Origin: Nitrosomonas sp.
GTDB lineage: Bacteria; Pseudomonadota; Gammaproteobacteria; Burkholderiales; Nitrosomonadaceae
DNA length: 64,000 nucleotides
Direction of reading: 5' to 3'
Assembly (NCBI GenBank): GCA_016708955.1
Contig: JADJES010000001.1
Span: 744,001 to 808,000 of the forward strand
A program made the position numbers and the translations under genes. Below are positions 35,979 through 45,502 of this stretch, in pieces (position 1 is the stretch's first letter; every line of letters starts with the position of its first letter). The notes under the pieces were generated by a model, which did not search any database, had not been told where the DNA came from, and saw nothing but the letters and a program-made list of their open reading frames with translations.

Positions 35979-37043
35979 TCAGTCAATATAGAACAATCCC
36001 CGCTGCCGGAACATTTCCCAATCGGAATAACTGTCTTGACGGCACACGCCGTAGCGGAATGAGGGGGGCAATTCCGGGAATTTGAAGCGTAAATCATAGA
36101 ACCAGACACACAGGCCTTGTTCGGAAATCTCGATGCGTTCCAGTACCGGAAACGCGGCAAATGCCCGGAATGGCTCAAGCGCCGGATGCAACCAGGCTTC
36201 GCGGACAAGTGCCATCGTTGTTGGGTCATCGCCGAACTGTAGATGGATTTGCCAGTCGTTTTCGGCGACTGGACGATAGGCGGCGGCCATTCTTGACAAT
36301 AGCCAGGCAGTCGGATCTTGTTGCTGATTAGTGGTTTGTCCTAGATTGACAAGTGCACGTTGATAGTTTTCATCGTGTCGAATGATGATTTTCCAGTGAA
36401 ATGGCGATAGCGGTTGCGGCAGCACATTGATTTGTGCGTGTGGCATGGCGTATGCATTTGCGTGCCGGATGGCGATTTTGACGGCTTGCTGGTGCAAGGT
36501 CCACAAAAATATGCCGTAGCCGCACAAACCAGCCAATGCCGCTATGGATGGGATTCTGTGCTGTGGATAGCGCCATGAAACCACCAAACCGGCAATAATG
36601 ATCAGGCTAAACCAGGGGTCAATGACAAACGCCAGGGGCAGAGAAAAACGCTCGATGGAGAACGGCGCGAACAGCATCAATCCATACGAAGTGATCAGAT
36701 CTCCGGCAATATGGATGGCAAGACCTAAGCAAGCGGGCCGGTAAAATGATTTCCATGCATAGCGTCCGCGAGAAAATCCTGAAAACAGCCAAGCCAAAAG
36801 CCATGCCCACAGCGGTAACAGGATCAGCGAATGCGTGGGGCCCTGGTGCCAGTTCAGATACGTCAGCGTGTCGATCAGACGCAGGACAAGATCCACATCG
36901 GGGAATGCCGCTGCGATAAAACCGGCAGTAACCTGCAGACGCAACGGCAGATCGGTTTGTTCCGGATGCCGTTGCGATGAAGGCGGGGTCGCCGCAGCTC
37001 GTGCCAGCAGAGCGCCGCTTAAGGCATGCGTAATCGGATCCAT
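35979..37043 (-). CDS. YdjM-like membrane metal-dependent hydrolase
   Basis: 354 residues. The N-terminus MDPITHALSGALLARAA with a His-rich set (THALSG, AFPDVDLVLR, HQGPTHSLILLPLWAW, HIAGDLITSYG) matches the YdjM (PF04307) family of inner-membrane putative hydrolases. Four to five membrane segments lie in residues 1-180, followed by a soluble C-terminal domain. Substrate unknown. It starts 7 bp after the TetR-family gene, so the two form an operon. Confidence 0.85.
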   Translation of the reverse strand: MDPITHALSGALLARAAATPPSSQRHPEQTDLPLRLQVTAGFIAAAFPDVDLVLRLIDTLTYLNWHQGPTHSLILLPLWAWLLAWLFSGFSRGRYAWKSFYRPACLGLAIHIAGDLITSYGLMLFAPFSIERFSLPLAFVIDPWFSLIIIAGLVVSWRYPQHRIPSIAALAGLCGYGIFLWTLHQQAVKIAIRHANAYAMPHAQINVLPQPLSPFHWKIIIRHDENYQRALVNLGQTTNQQQDPTAWLLSRMAAAYRPVAENDWQIHLQFGDDPTTMALVREAWLHPALEPFRAFAAFPVLERIEISEQGLCVWFYDLRFKFPELPPSFRYGVCRQDSYSDWEMFRQRGLFYID

Positions 37044-37050
37044 GGCTTAG

Positions 37051-37761
37051 CTAGCCGGATTTTGCATGTGTCCTACTTGTAACCGGTTCTGTCAGTGGAG
37101 CAGATTCAATAGCAGCAGAAATTTCAGGTGCGGATCCGGGGTCTGCGGCAGAATCGGTTGTGGTTTCTTTGTGTGAAGTGCCGTATATCAGGCGATCCAG
37201 CGACTCAGCTATTTGTAGTTTCTGTTCCAGAAAATCACGTGTGCGTTGGAAATTTTCTGATTCATCGCGCATCCAGTACACAAATGTCGCCAGATAAATC
37301 GTGGTCAGCGCGGTTTCTTCCAGTGCGCGACGCAAAAAAGTCGCATCGCGCTGCGCGGCTTCGCGCATCCACTGCACCGTACGGCTGATGCGCATGACTG
37401 CAGGAATTTGGATATGCAGATGGCCGGGTTCCAGCTTGGCACCGATCATTTGCCGCGTTACCTTGCGATGTGCCGCCAACGCATCCAGCCAGGTTATGAT
37501 GAGATGATGCAACTGTTCCCGCGGCGACAATGACAGGAATTCTACGGTTTCCGCCGCCTTGAGCATTTGGCTGTCAGCACGGTCAAACCAAGCGTCAACC
37601 AAGTCCTCCTTTTCGCGGAAATAAATACGGATATCATCCAAAGAAATAGCCAATTCTGTGGCCACATCAAACAAACGTACCGCTTCCCAGGATGATCGTT
37701 CAGCGATGGCAACAGCCGTATCCACAATCGCTTCGCGTAATTCAGGTTTGCTTTTTTTCAT
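37051..37761 (-). CDS. TetR-family regulator (COQ9-like)
   Basis: 236 residues from the ATG at 37761, which has a strong GGAGGATCAAG upstream; the frame runs up to 37827 but that part looks non-coding. Residues ~5-60 form a TetR helix-turn-helix (REAIVDTAVAIAERSSWEAV, ELAISLDDIRIYFREKEDLV). The C-terminal half is helical and resembles COQ9/TetR proteins. The last ~30 residues are Ala/Pro/Ser rich. Co-transcribed with the YdjM-like gene, which it may regulate. Confidence 0.8.
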   Translation of the reverse strand: MKKSKPELREAIVDTAVAIAERSSWEAVRLFDVATELAISLDDIRIYFREKEDLVDAWFDRADSQMLKAAETVEFLSLSPREQLHHLIITWLDALAAHRKVTRQMIGAKLEPGHLHIQIPAVMRISRTVQWMREAAQRDATFLRRALEETALTTIYLATFVYWMRDESENFQRTRDFLEQKLQIAESLDRLIYGTSHKETTTDSAADPGSAPEISAAIESAPLTEPVTSRTHAKSG

Positions 37762-37827
37762 CTTGATCCTCCACAGTGCGTTAATAGGAGTGACGTCATG
37801 CGATGCGGTTTTCACTATAACATACAA

Positions 37828-38257
37828 GAAAAAGCAATAAAAATGGGAGATTAGGCTGTCTTATGGGGGCAACTAGAAGGCTTCTTGCAGAATAGCTCGG
37901 GTTAGATTCTCTGCTAATATGCTGATTAAATTATTGAATCTCTAGGGCATGACAAACGTCCTAGAAGAACAGGAAGTATTAACTATATCTATCTTATTGT
38001 TCTAACTATTAATATGAGTAGGCACATATTTTTATATATATTTATCCGAATTGAGGGGGCATTTCTTTTTTATATGCTCATAACATTATGAATGTATATA
38101 TTTATTTATCATTGTTGTCGTGTAATTTGACATTGAGTGCGATACAAAGAATACATTTGCTGTTTTTATAGGACTCGGCGAGTAACTTATTGATTGATTT
38201 AATTTTAGCGCTATGAATACTTGCCGCGTCAATATTATAAATTAGGAGAAAAACATC
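37828..38257. other. A+T-rich intergenic region
   Basis: About 430 bp, very A+T rich, with no open frame of note. It lies upstream of the PEP-CTERM gene at 38258 and would contain its promoter; the ribosome binding site is AGGAGA at 38244-38249. I saw no sigma-54-type GG-N10-GC element there. Confidence 0.5.
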
Positions 38258-38965
38258 ATGAAAGCGCAATCGCTTTTATTACAAACAATGCTGGCGGGAG
38301 CAGGGGTTTTACTGGCCGCATCGGCGCAAGCTACTATTTTGACTTTCGATTTAGACCCGGGCGTGCCAAATTATGGCGATATACCGGGAAGCTATGGAGA
38401 TAACGTTAACGCTGCGAGTGACGCAGTCGGATCGTATCTCGTAGGCAATGGTTATACGCCGAACGTGACGACCGATTATCGCACTTGGCAAATCAGTACG
38501 GATACGGTGGCTTACAATAATCTGGATTTTTGGGCTACAGGCTACGGTGATCTGACAAACGTTGCTTTTAGTGTCACCAGTAGCGATCATTTTGCAGAAA
38601 TTACTTTGGTGCCTGAGCCCGGCTGGGCGATTCGCCTCAATAGTTTCGATGTGGGTGGCTATTACCTTGCCGATCATCCCAGTTCTCAAGTGCGAATTCT
38701 GGATGGTACCAGCAACACGATATTGGTCGATTACTCACCCGTGACTATCCTGGGAACAGGCGGAACACATAGTACATTCACACCAGGCCTGACACATGAA
38801 GGACCGTTGTCGATCCGCTTCGGTTATAACGATTGGAACGTGGGCATTGATAATATCAACTTTGATCAGGTAGCCGTCGTACCTGAACCCGAAACCTATG
38901 CCATGCTGCTGGCGGGACTGGGATTGGTCGGTTTTATGGCGCGACGCAGAAAGCAAAACGTTTAA
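38258..38965 (+). CDS. PEP-CTERM sorting domain protein
   Basis: 235 residues. Signal peptide residues 1-~25 (LLAASAQA end). The middle is beta-rich and low in Lys/Arg, with an LTHEGPLSIRFGYNDWNVG segment like jelly-roll carbohydrate-binding folds. The C-terminus VPEPETYAMLLAGLGLVGFM followed by ARRRKQ is the PEP-CTERM signal: PEP motif, hydrophobic helix, basic tail. It should be handled by an exosortase (EpsH/XrtA), not in this window. Function beyond that is unknown. Confidence 0.85.
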   Translation: MKAQSLLLQTMLAGAGVLLAASAQATILTFDLDPGVPNYGDIPGSYGDNVNAASDAVGSYLVGNGYTPNVTTDYRTWQISTDTVAYNNLDFWATGYGDLTNVAFSVTSSDHFAEITLVPEPGWAIRLNSFDVGGYYLADHPSSQVRILDGTSNTILVDYSPVTILGTGGTHSTFTPGLTHEGPLSIRFGYNDWNVGIDNINFDQVAVVPEPETYAMLLAGLGLVGFMARRRKQNV

Positions 38966-38998
38966 ACTCACTTAAGGAAACTCGGAATAACCCGCGTT

Positions 38999-39071
38999 TG
39001 TCATTCCGAACGCAGTGAGGAATCTTTAAAATCAATGCAATAGATTTCTCGCTCTTGCTCGAAATGACACT
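38999..39071. repeat. Dispersed inverted repeat (TCATTTCGAGC family)
   Basis: GTCATTCCGAACGCAGTGAG on the left and CTCGCTCTTGCTCGAAATGAC on the right form an imperfect ~26-bp inverted pair. Same family as 23643-23669. It lies between the PEP-CTERM gene and its terminator. Confidence 0.7.
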
Positions 39072-39104
39072 TGTTGAGAGTTTTTTTAACTGCATTTTAA
39101 GACG

Positions 39105-39132
39105 ACCCCGTCCGAGTGACGGGGTTTGTTTT
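39105..39132 (+). terminator. Terminator
   Basis: ACCCCGTC and GACGGGGT form an 8-bp G+C-rich stem with a 5-nt loop followed by TTGTTTTTA. It would end the transcript of the PEP-CTERM gene at 38258-38965. Confidence 0.75.
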
Positions 39133-39186
39133 TATGGTTGTTTTTTTATTCGCTGCTGATTTTGACTGCAACAAGGAAGCCGGCCT

Positions 39187-39225
39187 GTAGGGTGCCAATA
39201 AGCGAAGCGCATTGCACCGGCTGTT
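39187..39225. repeat. 39-bp dispersed repeat, copy 2
   Basis: GTAGGGTGCCAATAAGCGAA followed by GCGCATTGCACCGGCTGTT, one base different from copy 1 at 35583-35622. Confidence 0.8.
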
Positions 39226-39374
39226 GTTATTCTCTCCGTAGCTTCTGTGATATTGGCGGATGGCGCTTTGTTAACCACACTACCTTGTTGTGCAGTTTTT
39301 CGGTATCGCTTCACCAACAAACAGAAACGGGAGCCTGAGCCCCCGTTCTGGTTTTGATCCTGAATCCGGATCAA

Positions 39375-40004
39375 TTACACAGCCATTTCTTTTTTACGTT
39401 GCGCCATAAATCCCAGCAAACCTAAACCAAGCAGCAGCATGGCGTAAGTTTCCGGTTCCGGAACAGCGGTAGTGAATGTGAAGTTATCCCAACCTAAGCC
39501 GCCGCCATCGGTAATATCGTGAATGCGAATCGACGTCACGTCATTAAACGCGGAGAGATCGACCAGATCCGGGGTGTTGAATACGCCGCTTACAACGATA
39601 TTGTTCGTCGCAGCGAAAGCGCCGTTCACGAAAATATCGACCAGCGCCTGAACTCCTGAATTGTTACTGCCGACCGCTAGGAAAGACACGCCTGATACCG
39701 GGTTGTCAAAAGTCAGAATCGTCTCACCTGTGCAATTGATACCGGGGTTACCGGTACATAAAAAATTATCTCCAGCACCGATACCGGGTTGAGTACTTAC
39801 GATATTGAAGTTCGAACCGGTGGATGAAAATAACACATCGGGATATTGGTTAGTGACAGTGGGACCACTGACACCGACTGGCCCAAAATCTTCAAAGCCA
39901 ATCACCGTTGGGATAGCATTCGCGGCAGAGACCAGGCTCAATGAAGTGCATACAGTAATAAGGCTGGCCGAGATGACACGTTTTATTGAAAATAGTGTTT
40001 TCAT
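39375..40004 (-). CDS. PEP-CTERM sorting domain protein
   Basis: 209 residues. Signal peptide to about residue 30 (SLVSAANA end), a beta-rich body with GFEDFGPVG, ILTFDNPVSGVSFLAVGSNN and VTSIRIHDITDGGGLGWDNF, and a PEP-CTERM tail VPEPETYAMLLLGLGLLGFM plus AQRKKE. It resembles the protein at 38258 in its tail and domain style and is transcribed toward it. A weak hairpin (ACGGGAGC/GCCCCCGT) at about 39324-39343 may terminate it. Ligand unknown. Confidence 0.85.
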   Translation of the reverse strand: MKTLFSIKRVISASLITVCTSLSLVSAANAIPTVIGFEDFGPVGVSGPTVTNQYPDVLFSSTGSNFNIVSTQPGIGAGDNFLCTGNPGINCTGETILTFDNPVSGVSFLAVGSNNSGVQALVDIFVNGAFAATNNIVVSGVFNTPDLVDLSAFNDVTSIRIHDITDGGGLGWDNFTFTTAVPEPETYAMLLLGLGLLGFMAQRKKEMAV

Positions 40005-40308
40005 ATGATTCTCCGATTATTAATAAGGCAGCAGAGCTATCAAAATTGGCTGATATTAATGGCCAATTTCACATGCATTGTATTTTTTGTGAGCCGGAAT
40101 TACAAGCGCTATTTATATGATTTTATTAGGACAATCAGACTGTTTCCAGGTGCGCGCAGTGGTGCGAAGGGTTTGGGTAAGCAAAACACCAGCCGGTAAA
40201 TCTAGCCAGTACCAGCTCGAAAAAACCTCCCGCCCGATACCCGGACGATTTATCATCGCACTGCTGCCGGGGTATTCGCCGCTGTGCGCATAGATTCATT
40301 GGTGATAA
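40005..40308. other. Intergenic region upstream of the TIR-STAND gene
   Basis: About 300 bp holding the divergent promoters of the PEP-CTERM and TIR-STAND genes. I saw no gene or repeat in it. Confidence 0.5.
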
Positions 40309-42783
40309 ATGACAGAATATTCGAATGATGCTTTTTTATCGCATAACGGCGCCGACAAACCAGCGGTGGAACGCATTGCTGCTACGCTGGAAAAACAAGG
40401 GTTGAAATGTTTCCTGGACAAATGGGATATTTTGCCGGGCGATCAATGGATGCGGAATCTGGAAAATGAGCTCAGCGGTAGCCGCACGATCCTGATTTTT
40501 TTTGGCACAAACGGCATCGGCCCGTATCAACAAGCCGAAGCCGAAGCCGCGCTACGGCGGCAAATCCAGCAACGTCAGCACTGCATCATTCCGGTACTGC
40601 TGCCGGGCGCGTCGCCCGAACACATCGCGCAATGTTCGTTATTTTTGCAAGGCACCAACGCCTTGAAATTTCATACCCTGGACGATCCCCTACCGCATCG
40701 CGTGCTGGCCGGATTGTTGCGCGGCGAAGATCCGCAGCATTTGCGCCAATTGATCCGAGCTGAAGCGACAGCGCCCGCCGATCTGCTGCAAACCTTGCAA
40801 CAGTGGTTGAGCGGTTTATGTTTCGAATGGCAGGAAAACGAATGCTGGGTGAGCGAAGGCCAGGGCAAGCGCTGTCTCAACATTCCTGATTTCAGCGGCA
40901 GCTTCAATGTGGACAGCATTGAATACCTGCTGAGCTGGAAAAGCCGCTTGCCCGAACTGATTGGCCGCGAGCAGGAACTCACAGCCTTGCACGACTGGGC
41001 GGATTCGCCAAATCCGATCAGCAGCCGCATGATCACCGGTGAAGGCGGCACCGGTAAAACCCGGCTGGCGTTCGAATTTGCCCGGCAATTGCGCGAACAA
41101 AAAGGCTGGCAGGCGGGTGAAGCGCAGGGGCTGAGTGGTTGCTGGTATACCGCCAGTGCGGGAACATTATTGGTCATCGATTACCCGGAACAACGCCCGG
41201 AAAAAGTCAGCGCATTGTTGGATGCGCTCGCCCGGCAATCCTTGTCATGCAAGCTGCGCGTGTTGTTGCTGGGGCGTAACGGGGATTTTCTGAAGCAATT
41301 GACGCAGACCGCGCAAACCATCATGGCGCCCGGTTTTGAATTAACCGGATTGACGGGCGGTGACCCCAACGCTTGGGAATTATTTCAAGCCGCCTGGCAG
41401 CAACTGCATCGGCGCCAGCAGCTTGTCGTGCCGCCTTTGCCGCTGACGGAATCCAGCTTTCAGCAATGGCAGCAACTCAATACAGCGCACCAGCGTCCGC
41501 TGTTTGTGCTGGCGTTGGCGATCCACCGCATGTTGCAACCCGATGCCCGCGACTTAAGCGCACCGGCGATCTTGCGCGCGTTGGTGCAGCAATACGAAAT
41601 CAACCGCTTGGTCAAAGAAGCCAAACAACTGTCACTCGATCCCTACAGCCTGGTGATGCTGCGCGCGCTGGCCGGAATATCCGGAAAACTGGACAGCGAA
41701 GCATTGCGCCAGCTAATCCAGGGCAGTGAAACGTTGCCGCTCGATATTCGTTTGCCGGTGCTGAATCAGCTTAAGCAAACCAGCTTATGGTCTCAAGACG
41801 GAGTTGCTGCGCTTCAGCCCGATTTGCTCGCCACCGACCTGCTGCACTATGCATTGACCGAAGTCGCCGGCGATCAAGCCGGGGCGTGGCAATACTGCGC
41901 ACTGACCGCCGCCGCGGATAGCAGTGAAGCCAGTTCCATTCTGGGGCGGTTGATCCACGACGCGAAATTTATCCTGAAACGGCCGTGGCCGCTGCAAAGA
42001 TTGATCGATTGGATCAGTCAGGATGCCGAGCGCAGTGCCACAGTCAATGCCGCCTTAAACCGATCCAATCTGGAGCGCACACTGTTGCCATTGGCCATCG
42101 CAACCGATCAAAGTGCGGTGCAGACCTATGAGCAGCTGGCGCAGGACAACTTTGCCACGTACGCCCCAGATCTGGCGATGAGCCTGAATAACCTGTCGCT
42201 TAGTCTGGCGGAAAGCGGAAAGCGCGCGGAAGGATTGGCGGCGATCGAGCGCGCGGTGGCGATCCGTGAGCAATTGGCAGAAGACAACTTTTCCGCGTAC
42301 GGCCCGGCTCTGGCGAGCAGCCTGAATAACCTGTCGAATCGTCTGAGTGATGCCGGGCGGCGCGCGGAAGGATTGGCGGCGATCGAGTGCGCGGTGGCGA
42401 TCCGTGAGCAATTGGCAGCAGACAACTTCGCCGCGTACGGCCCGGCTCTGGCGGGCAGCCTGAATAACCTGTCGAATCGTCTGAGTGATGCCGGGCGGCG
42501 CGCGGAAGGCCTGGCGGCGATCGAGCGCGCGGTGGCGATTCGTGAGCAATTGGCAGCAGATAACTTCGCCGCGTACGGCCCGGATTTGGCGAGCAGCCTG
42601 AATAACCTGTCGAATCGTCTGGGGGAAAGCGTAGAACCGACAGCCGAGCAAGTCAAACGATTAATGGAGATAAGGGCTCAGTTGCAACTTATCAAGCGGC
42701 GCATACGCGATGAGCACATTCAAGTTCCTGCGCACTTGGCTTGGTTGCTTGAATCTGCGCCGGAGCCAGGTAATGAAAATTGA
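40309..42783 (+). CDS. TIR-STAND NTPase with TPR repeats (putative antiphage protein)
   Basis: 824 residues in one frame. Residues ~5-130: TIR domain (DAFLSHNGADKPAVERIA, GLKCFLDKWDILPGDQW, ILIFFGTNGIGPYQQAE, with E77 as the candidate NADase glutamate). Residues ~215-560: STAND NTPase with Walker A GEGGTGKT (244-251) and Walker B TLLVIDYPEQR. Residues ~608-780: four TPR-like 46-residue units (EQLA-DNFAAYGP-LA-SLNN-LSNRL-DAGRRAEGLAAIE-AVAIR) nearly identical to each other. Proteins of this shape sense phage components by the repeats and deplete NAD+ or signal through TIR. Stand-alone gene, visibly G+C rich compared with its flanks. The role is inferred. Confidence 0.85.
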   Translation: MTEYSNDAFLSHNGADKPAVERIAATLEKQGLKCFLDKWDILPGDQWMRNLENELSGSRTILIFFGTNGIGPYQQAEAEAALRRQIQQRQHCIIPVLLPGASPEHIAQCSLFLQGTNALKFHTLDDPLPHRVLAGLLRGEDPQHLRQLIRAEATAPADLLQTLQQWLSGLCFEWQENECWVSEGQGKRCLNIPDFSGSFNVDSIEYLLSWKSRLPELIGREQELTALHDWADSPNPISSRMITGEGGTGKTRLAFEFARQLREQKGWQAGEAQGLSGCWYTASAGTLLVIDYPEQRPEKVSALLDALARQSLSCKLRVLLLGRNGDFLKQLTQTAQTIMAPGFELTGLTGGDPNAWELFQAAWQQLHRRQQLVVPPLPLTESSFQQWQQLNTAHQRPLFVLALAIHRMLQPDARDLSAPAILRALVQQYEINRLVKEAKQLSLDPYSLVMLRALAGISGKLDSEALRQLIQGSETLPLDIRLPVLNQLKQTSLWSQDGVAALQPDLLATDLLHYALTEVAGDQAGAWQYCALTAAADSSEASSILGRLIHDAKFILKRPWPLQRLIDWISQDAERSATVNAALNRSNLERTLLPLAIATDQSAVQTYEQLAQDNFATYAPDLAMSLNNLSLSLAESGKRAEGLAAIERAVAIREQLAEDNFSAYGPALASSLNNLSNRLSDAGRRAEGLAAIECAVAIREQLAADNFAAYGPALAGSLNNLSNRLSDAGRRAEGLAAIERAVAIREQLAADNFAAYGPDLASSLNNLSNRLGESVEPTAEQVKRLMEIRAQLQLIKRRIRDEHIQVPAHLAWLLESAPEPGNEN
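42130..42640 (+). repeat. 138-bp in-frame tandem repeats encoding TPR units
   Basis: Units begin at 42130, 42268, 42406 and 42544, exactly 138 bp (46 codons) apart; the fourth is cut short. Units 2 and 3 are almost identical in DNA, including silent positions, showing recent duplication or gene conversion. Unit 1 is the most diverged. Confidence 0.92.
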
Positions 42784-42819
42784 TAGCACTGTCGGGAACT
42801 GAATTGCAAAGAAATTGGA

Positions 42820-45045
42820 TTAGTGTTTTGTGGCTGTAGCATCACCCAATCGCATCGTTAACACTATCCGTTTACGCTTCTCATCCATCTCCAATACCTT
42901 AACCGTAACCACTTGCCCCACCTTAACAACCGTATGCGGATCCTTGACAAACTTGTCCGCCAGTGCGGAGATATGCACGAGTCCATCCTGGTGCACGCCG
43001 ATGTCGACAAACGCGCCGAACGCGGCGACGTTGGTGACTACGCCTTCGAGCACCATGCCGGGGTGCAGGTCCTTCATCGTTTCGATGCCTTCCTTAAAGG
43101 TAGCGGTTTTAAACGTGGAGCGAGGGTCGCGGCCGGGTTTTTCGAGTTCGTGCAGAATGTCTTTGACGGTCAGCAGGCCGAATTGCGCATTCGCGTATTT
43201 TTCCGGGCGGATGGATTTCAGAACCGGCTGATTGCCGATCAATCCACTGACATCCAGGCTGACGTCACGGAGGATTTGCTCGACCAGCGGGTATGATTCC
43301 GGGTGCACGGCGGAAGCATCGAGCGGGTTCGTGCCGTTGGCAATGCGCAAGAATCCGGCGGCTTGTTCAAAGGTTTTTTCACCCAGGCTGGGGACTTTCA
43401 GCAAGTCGGTACGCTTAACGAACCTGCCTTTGGTGTTGCGTTGCGTGACGATATTGTGCGCGATTTTGCTGCTGAGACCGGCGACATAGCGCAGCAAAGC
43501 CGGAGAAGCGGTATTCACATCGACGCCGATGGCGTTGACGCTGTCTTCCACGACGGAATCGAGTGACCGCGCCAATTTGTTCTGGTCGACATCATGCTGA
43601 TACTGGCCGACGCCAATCGATTTCGGGTCAATCTTGACCAGTTCTGCCAACGGGTCTTGCAACCGCCGCGCAATCGACACCGCGCCGCGCAGCGACACGT
43701 CCAGATCCGGCAATTCTTCGGAAGCGAGTTCGGAGGCGGAATACACCGAAGCACCGGCTTCGGATACCATGATCGACGTGAGTTTGAGTTGCGGGTATTT
43801 TTTAATCAGATCTTTGGCCAGATGATCGGTTTCGCGCGATGCGGTGCCGTTACCAATCGCAATCAGCGTTGCTTGATGCTGCTCAGCCAGTTGCTTTAAC
43901 GTCTGCAGCGCAGCGTCCCAGTCATTTTTCGGCGGGTGCGGATAAATGGTGGTGGTGGCCAATACTTTTCCGGTGGCATCCACGACCGCGACTTTCACGC
44001 CGGTGCGTAGCCCCGGATCGAGGCCGATGGTGACGCGCGGACCGGCGGGCGGGGCGAGCAGCAGGGCTTTGAGGTTTTGTGCAAACACCTGAATCGCCTC
44101 GGTTTCGGCGCGTTCTTGCAGATTGCTCATGAATTCGGTTTCCAGATGCGCAAAGATTTTCGTGCGCCAGCTCGCGCGCACCGTATCGATCAACCAGGCA
44201 TCGGCCGGGCGTTTTTGATCGTGGATGCTGAATTGCCGGGCGATCAACAGCTCGCACGGGTTGAGCGCGGTCGTGCGTGTTTTTTCTTCGATTTCGGAAT
44301 CCAGGTGCAGCTTTAACTTCAACACCGCTTCGCGCTCACCGCGCAGCAAGGCCAGCGCGCGATGCGACGGGATTTTGCTGATTGCTTCCGCATAATCATG
44401 GTAATCGGTGAATTTGGTGTCGCTGTCTTTTTTGTCCTTGGCGGCTTTGGCCGTCAGGATGCCATGCGTGCGCAAGTATTCACGCAGCGTCTGGAGTAAC
44501 GGCGCCTGTTCGGCGAAACGTTCCATCAGGATATGTTGCGCGCCTTCCAACGCTTGTTGCGTATCCGCAACGCCGGGATTGTCGCCTTCCTCGGTGGTGA
44601 ACGGCGCTTTAAGATATTTGGCCGCTTCGGTTTCCGGATTGAGCTTCGGGTTATTCAGCAGTGAATCCGCCAACGCCTGCAAACCGGCTTCATGAGCCAT
44701 TTGCGCCTTGGTGCGGCGTTTTTTGCGATACGGCAGATACAAGTCTTCCAAGTGCGCTTTGTCTTCGGTATGCGTGATGGCATCGAGCAGTTCCGGAGTC
44801 ATTTTGTTCTGCTTTTCGATCGCCGAAATGATCGCAAGCCGCCTTTTTTCCAGTTCACGCAAACTGTGCAAGCGCTCTTCCAGCAAGCGCAGTTGCACGT
44901 CATCCAATCCACCGGTGGCTTCTTTGCGATAGCGTGCGATAAAAGGCACAGTGGCGCCTTCGTCCAATAACTGAACGGTGGATAGAATTTGTGTCAGTTT
45001 TACGGCGAGTTCTTTGGCGAGGCGGTGTTCTATCGATGGCAGCAT
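42820..45045 (-). CDS. tex: RNA-binding transcription accessory protein Tex
   Basis: 741 residues, typical length is ~770. The N-terminal Tex helical domain (VQLLDEGATVPFIARYRKEA, TGGLDDVQLRLLEERL), a YqgF-like RNase H fold (IGLDPGLRTGVKVAVVDATG), helix-hairpin-helix segments (VDVNTASPALLRYVAGLSSK) and a C-terminal S1 domain (GMVLEGVVTNVAAFGAFVDI) are all present. Tex binds nucleic acid and affects transcription. Single gene, convergent with the TIR-STAND gene. Confidence 0.95.
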   Translation of the reverse strand: MLPSIEHRLAKELAVKLTQILSTVQLLDEGATVPFIARYRKEATGGLDDVQLRLLEERLHSLRELEKRRLAIISAIEKQNKMTPELLDAITHTEDKAHLEDLYLPYRKKRRTKAQMAHEAGLQALADSLLNNPKLNPETEAAKYLKAPFTTEEGDNPGVADTQQALEGAQHILMERFAEQAPLLQTLREYLRTHGILTAKAAKDKKDSDTKFTDYHDYAEAISKIPSHRALALLRGEREAVLKLKLHLDSEIEEKTRTTALNPCELLIARQFSIHDQKRPADAWLIDTVRASWRTKIFAHLETEFMSNLQERAETEAIQVFAQNLKALLLAPPAGPRVTIGLDPGLRTGVKVAVVDATGKVLATTTIYPHPPKNDWDAALQTLKQLAEQHQATLIAIGNGTASRETDHLAKDLIKKYPQLKLTSIMVSEAGASVYSASELASEELPDLDVSLRGAVSIARRLQDPLAELVKIDPKSIGVGQYQHDVDQNKLARSLDSVVEDSVNAIGVDVNTASPALLRYVAGLSSKIAHNIVTQRNTKGRFVKRTDLLKVPSLGEKTFEQAAGFLRIANGTNPLDASAVHPESYPLVEQILRDVSLDVSGLIGNQPVLKSIRPEKYANAQFGLLTVKDILHELEKPGRDPRSTFKTATFKEGIETMKDLHPGMVLEGVVTNVAAFGAFVDIGVHQDGLVHISALADKFVKDPHTVVKVGQVVTVKVLEMDEKRKRIVLTMRLGDATATKH

Positions 45046-45120
45046 AGATGGTTATATTTTTTGTAATTAAAATGAAAGTAAGCGATTGCGTTGCTATCCA
45101 GCGCAACCGGATTGTAATCA

Positions 45121-45459
45121 CTACTCAGGCATATTGGTTCGGTGCAGAACGATTTCCAGACCGGAACCGCATTTCCAGCACAACTGAAAATTAGCCGGAT
45201 TTTCCTCGCCGCATGACGGGCATTGCACGTTGCCAATCGCCACCGGCGTATTCTCATAGGTTTCAATTACACGTTTGCCGCGCTCATAATCTTCATCACG
45301 CTTGACCCATACTTCCGGGTAAGCGTGGGTAAAAGGTATTTCCCCCATGCCGCTTTGCGCGTGCTGGTTAAATAATTGCGCCGGAATATAGGCGTGTTCG
45401 AGCAGATCAAGTACTATCTGTGCTTCCATCAAATTGTTGGCAGAGTAAACTTTTTTCAT
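45121..45459 (-). CDS. DUF2007-type protein with C-terminal zinc ribbon
   Basis: 112 residues. The N-terminus MKKVYSANNLMEAQIVLDLL and following EHAYIPAQLFN is the DUF2007 (putative signal-transducing) fold. The C-terminus has CPSCGEENPANFQLCWKCG, a four-cysteine zinc ribbon. Function unknown. It starts near rdgC, divergently, 43 bp apart. Confidence 0.8.
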   Translation of the reverse strand: MKKVYSANNLMEAQIVLDLLEHAYIPAQLFNQHAQSGMGEIPFTHAYPEVWVKRDEDYERGKRVIETYENTPVAIGNVQCPSCGEENPANFQLCWKCGSGLEIVLHRTNMPE

Positions 45460-45502
45460 GCAATGAGAATTGCTAAATACAATCAGTTAATTGAGTAAAA
45501 TT

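Noticed and set aside
37828..38257. Sigma-54-type promoter for the PEP-CTERM gene
   Set aside because: No GG-N10-GC pair with the right spacing was found before either PEP-CTERM gene start.
42055..42656. Two long minus-strand open frames (198 and 176 codons) with internal repeats
   Set aside because: They are antisense shadows of the G+C-rich TPR repeat array; the repeats in them mirror the plus-strand units and there is no ribosome site.
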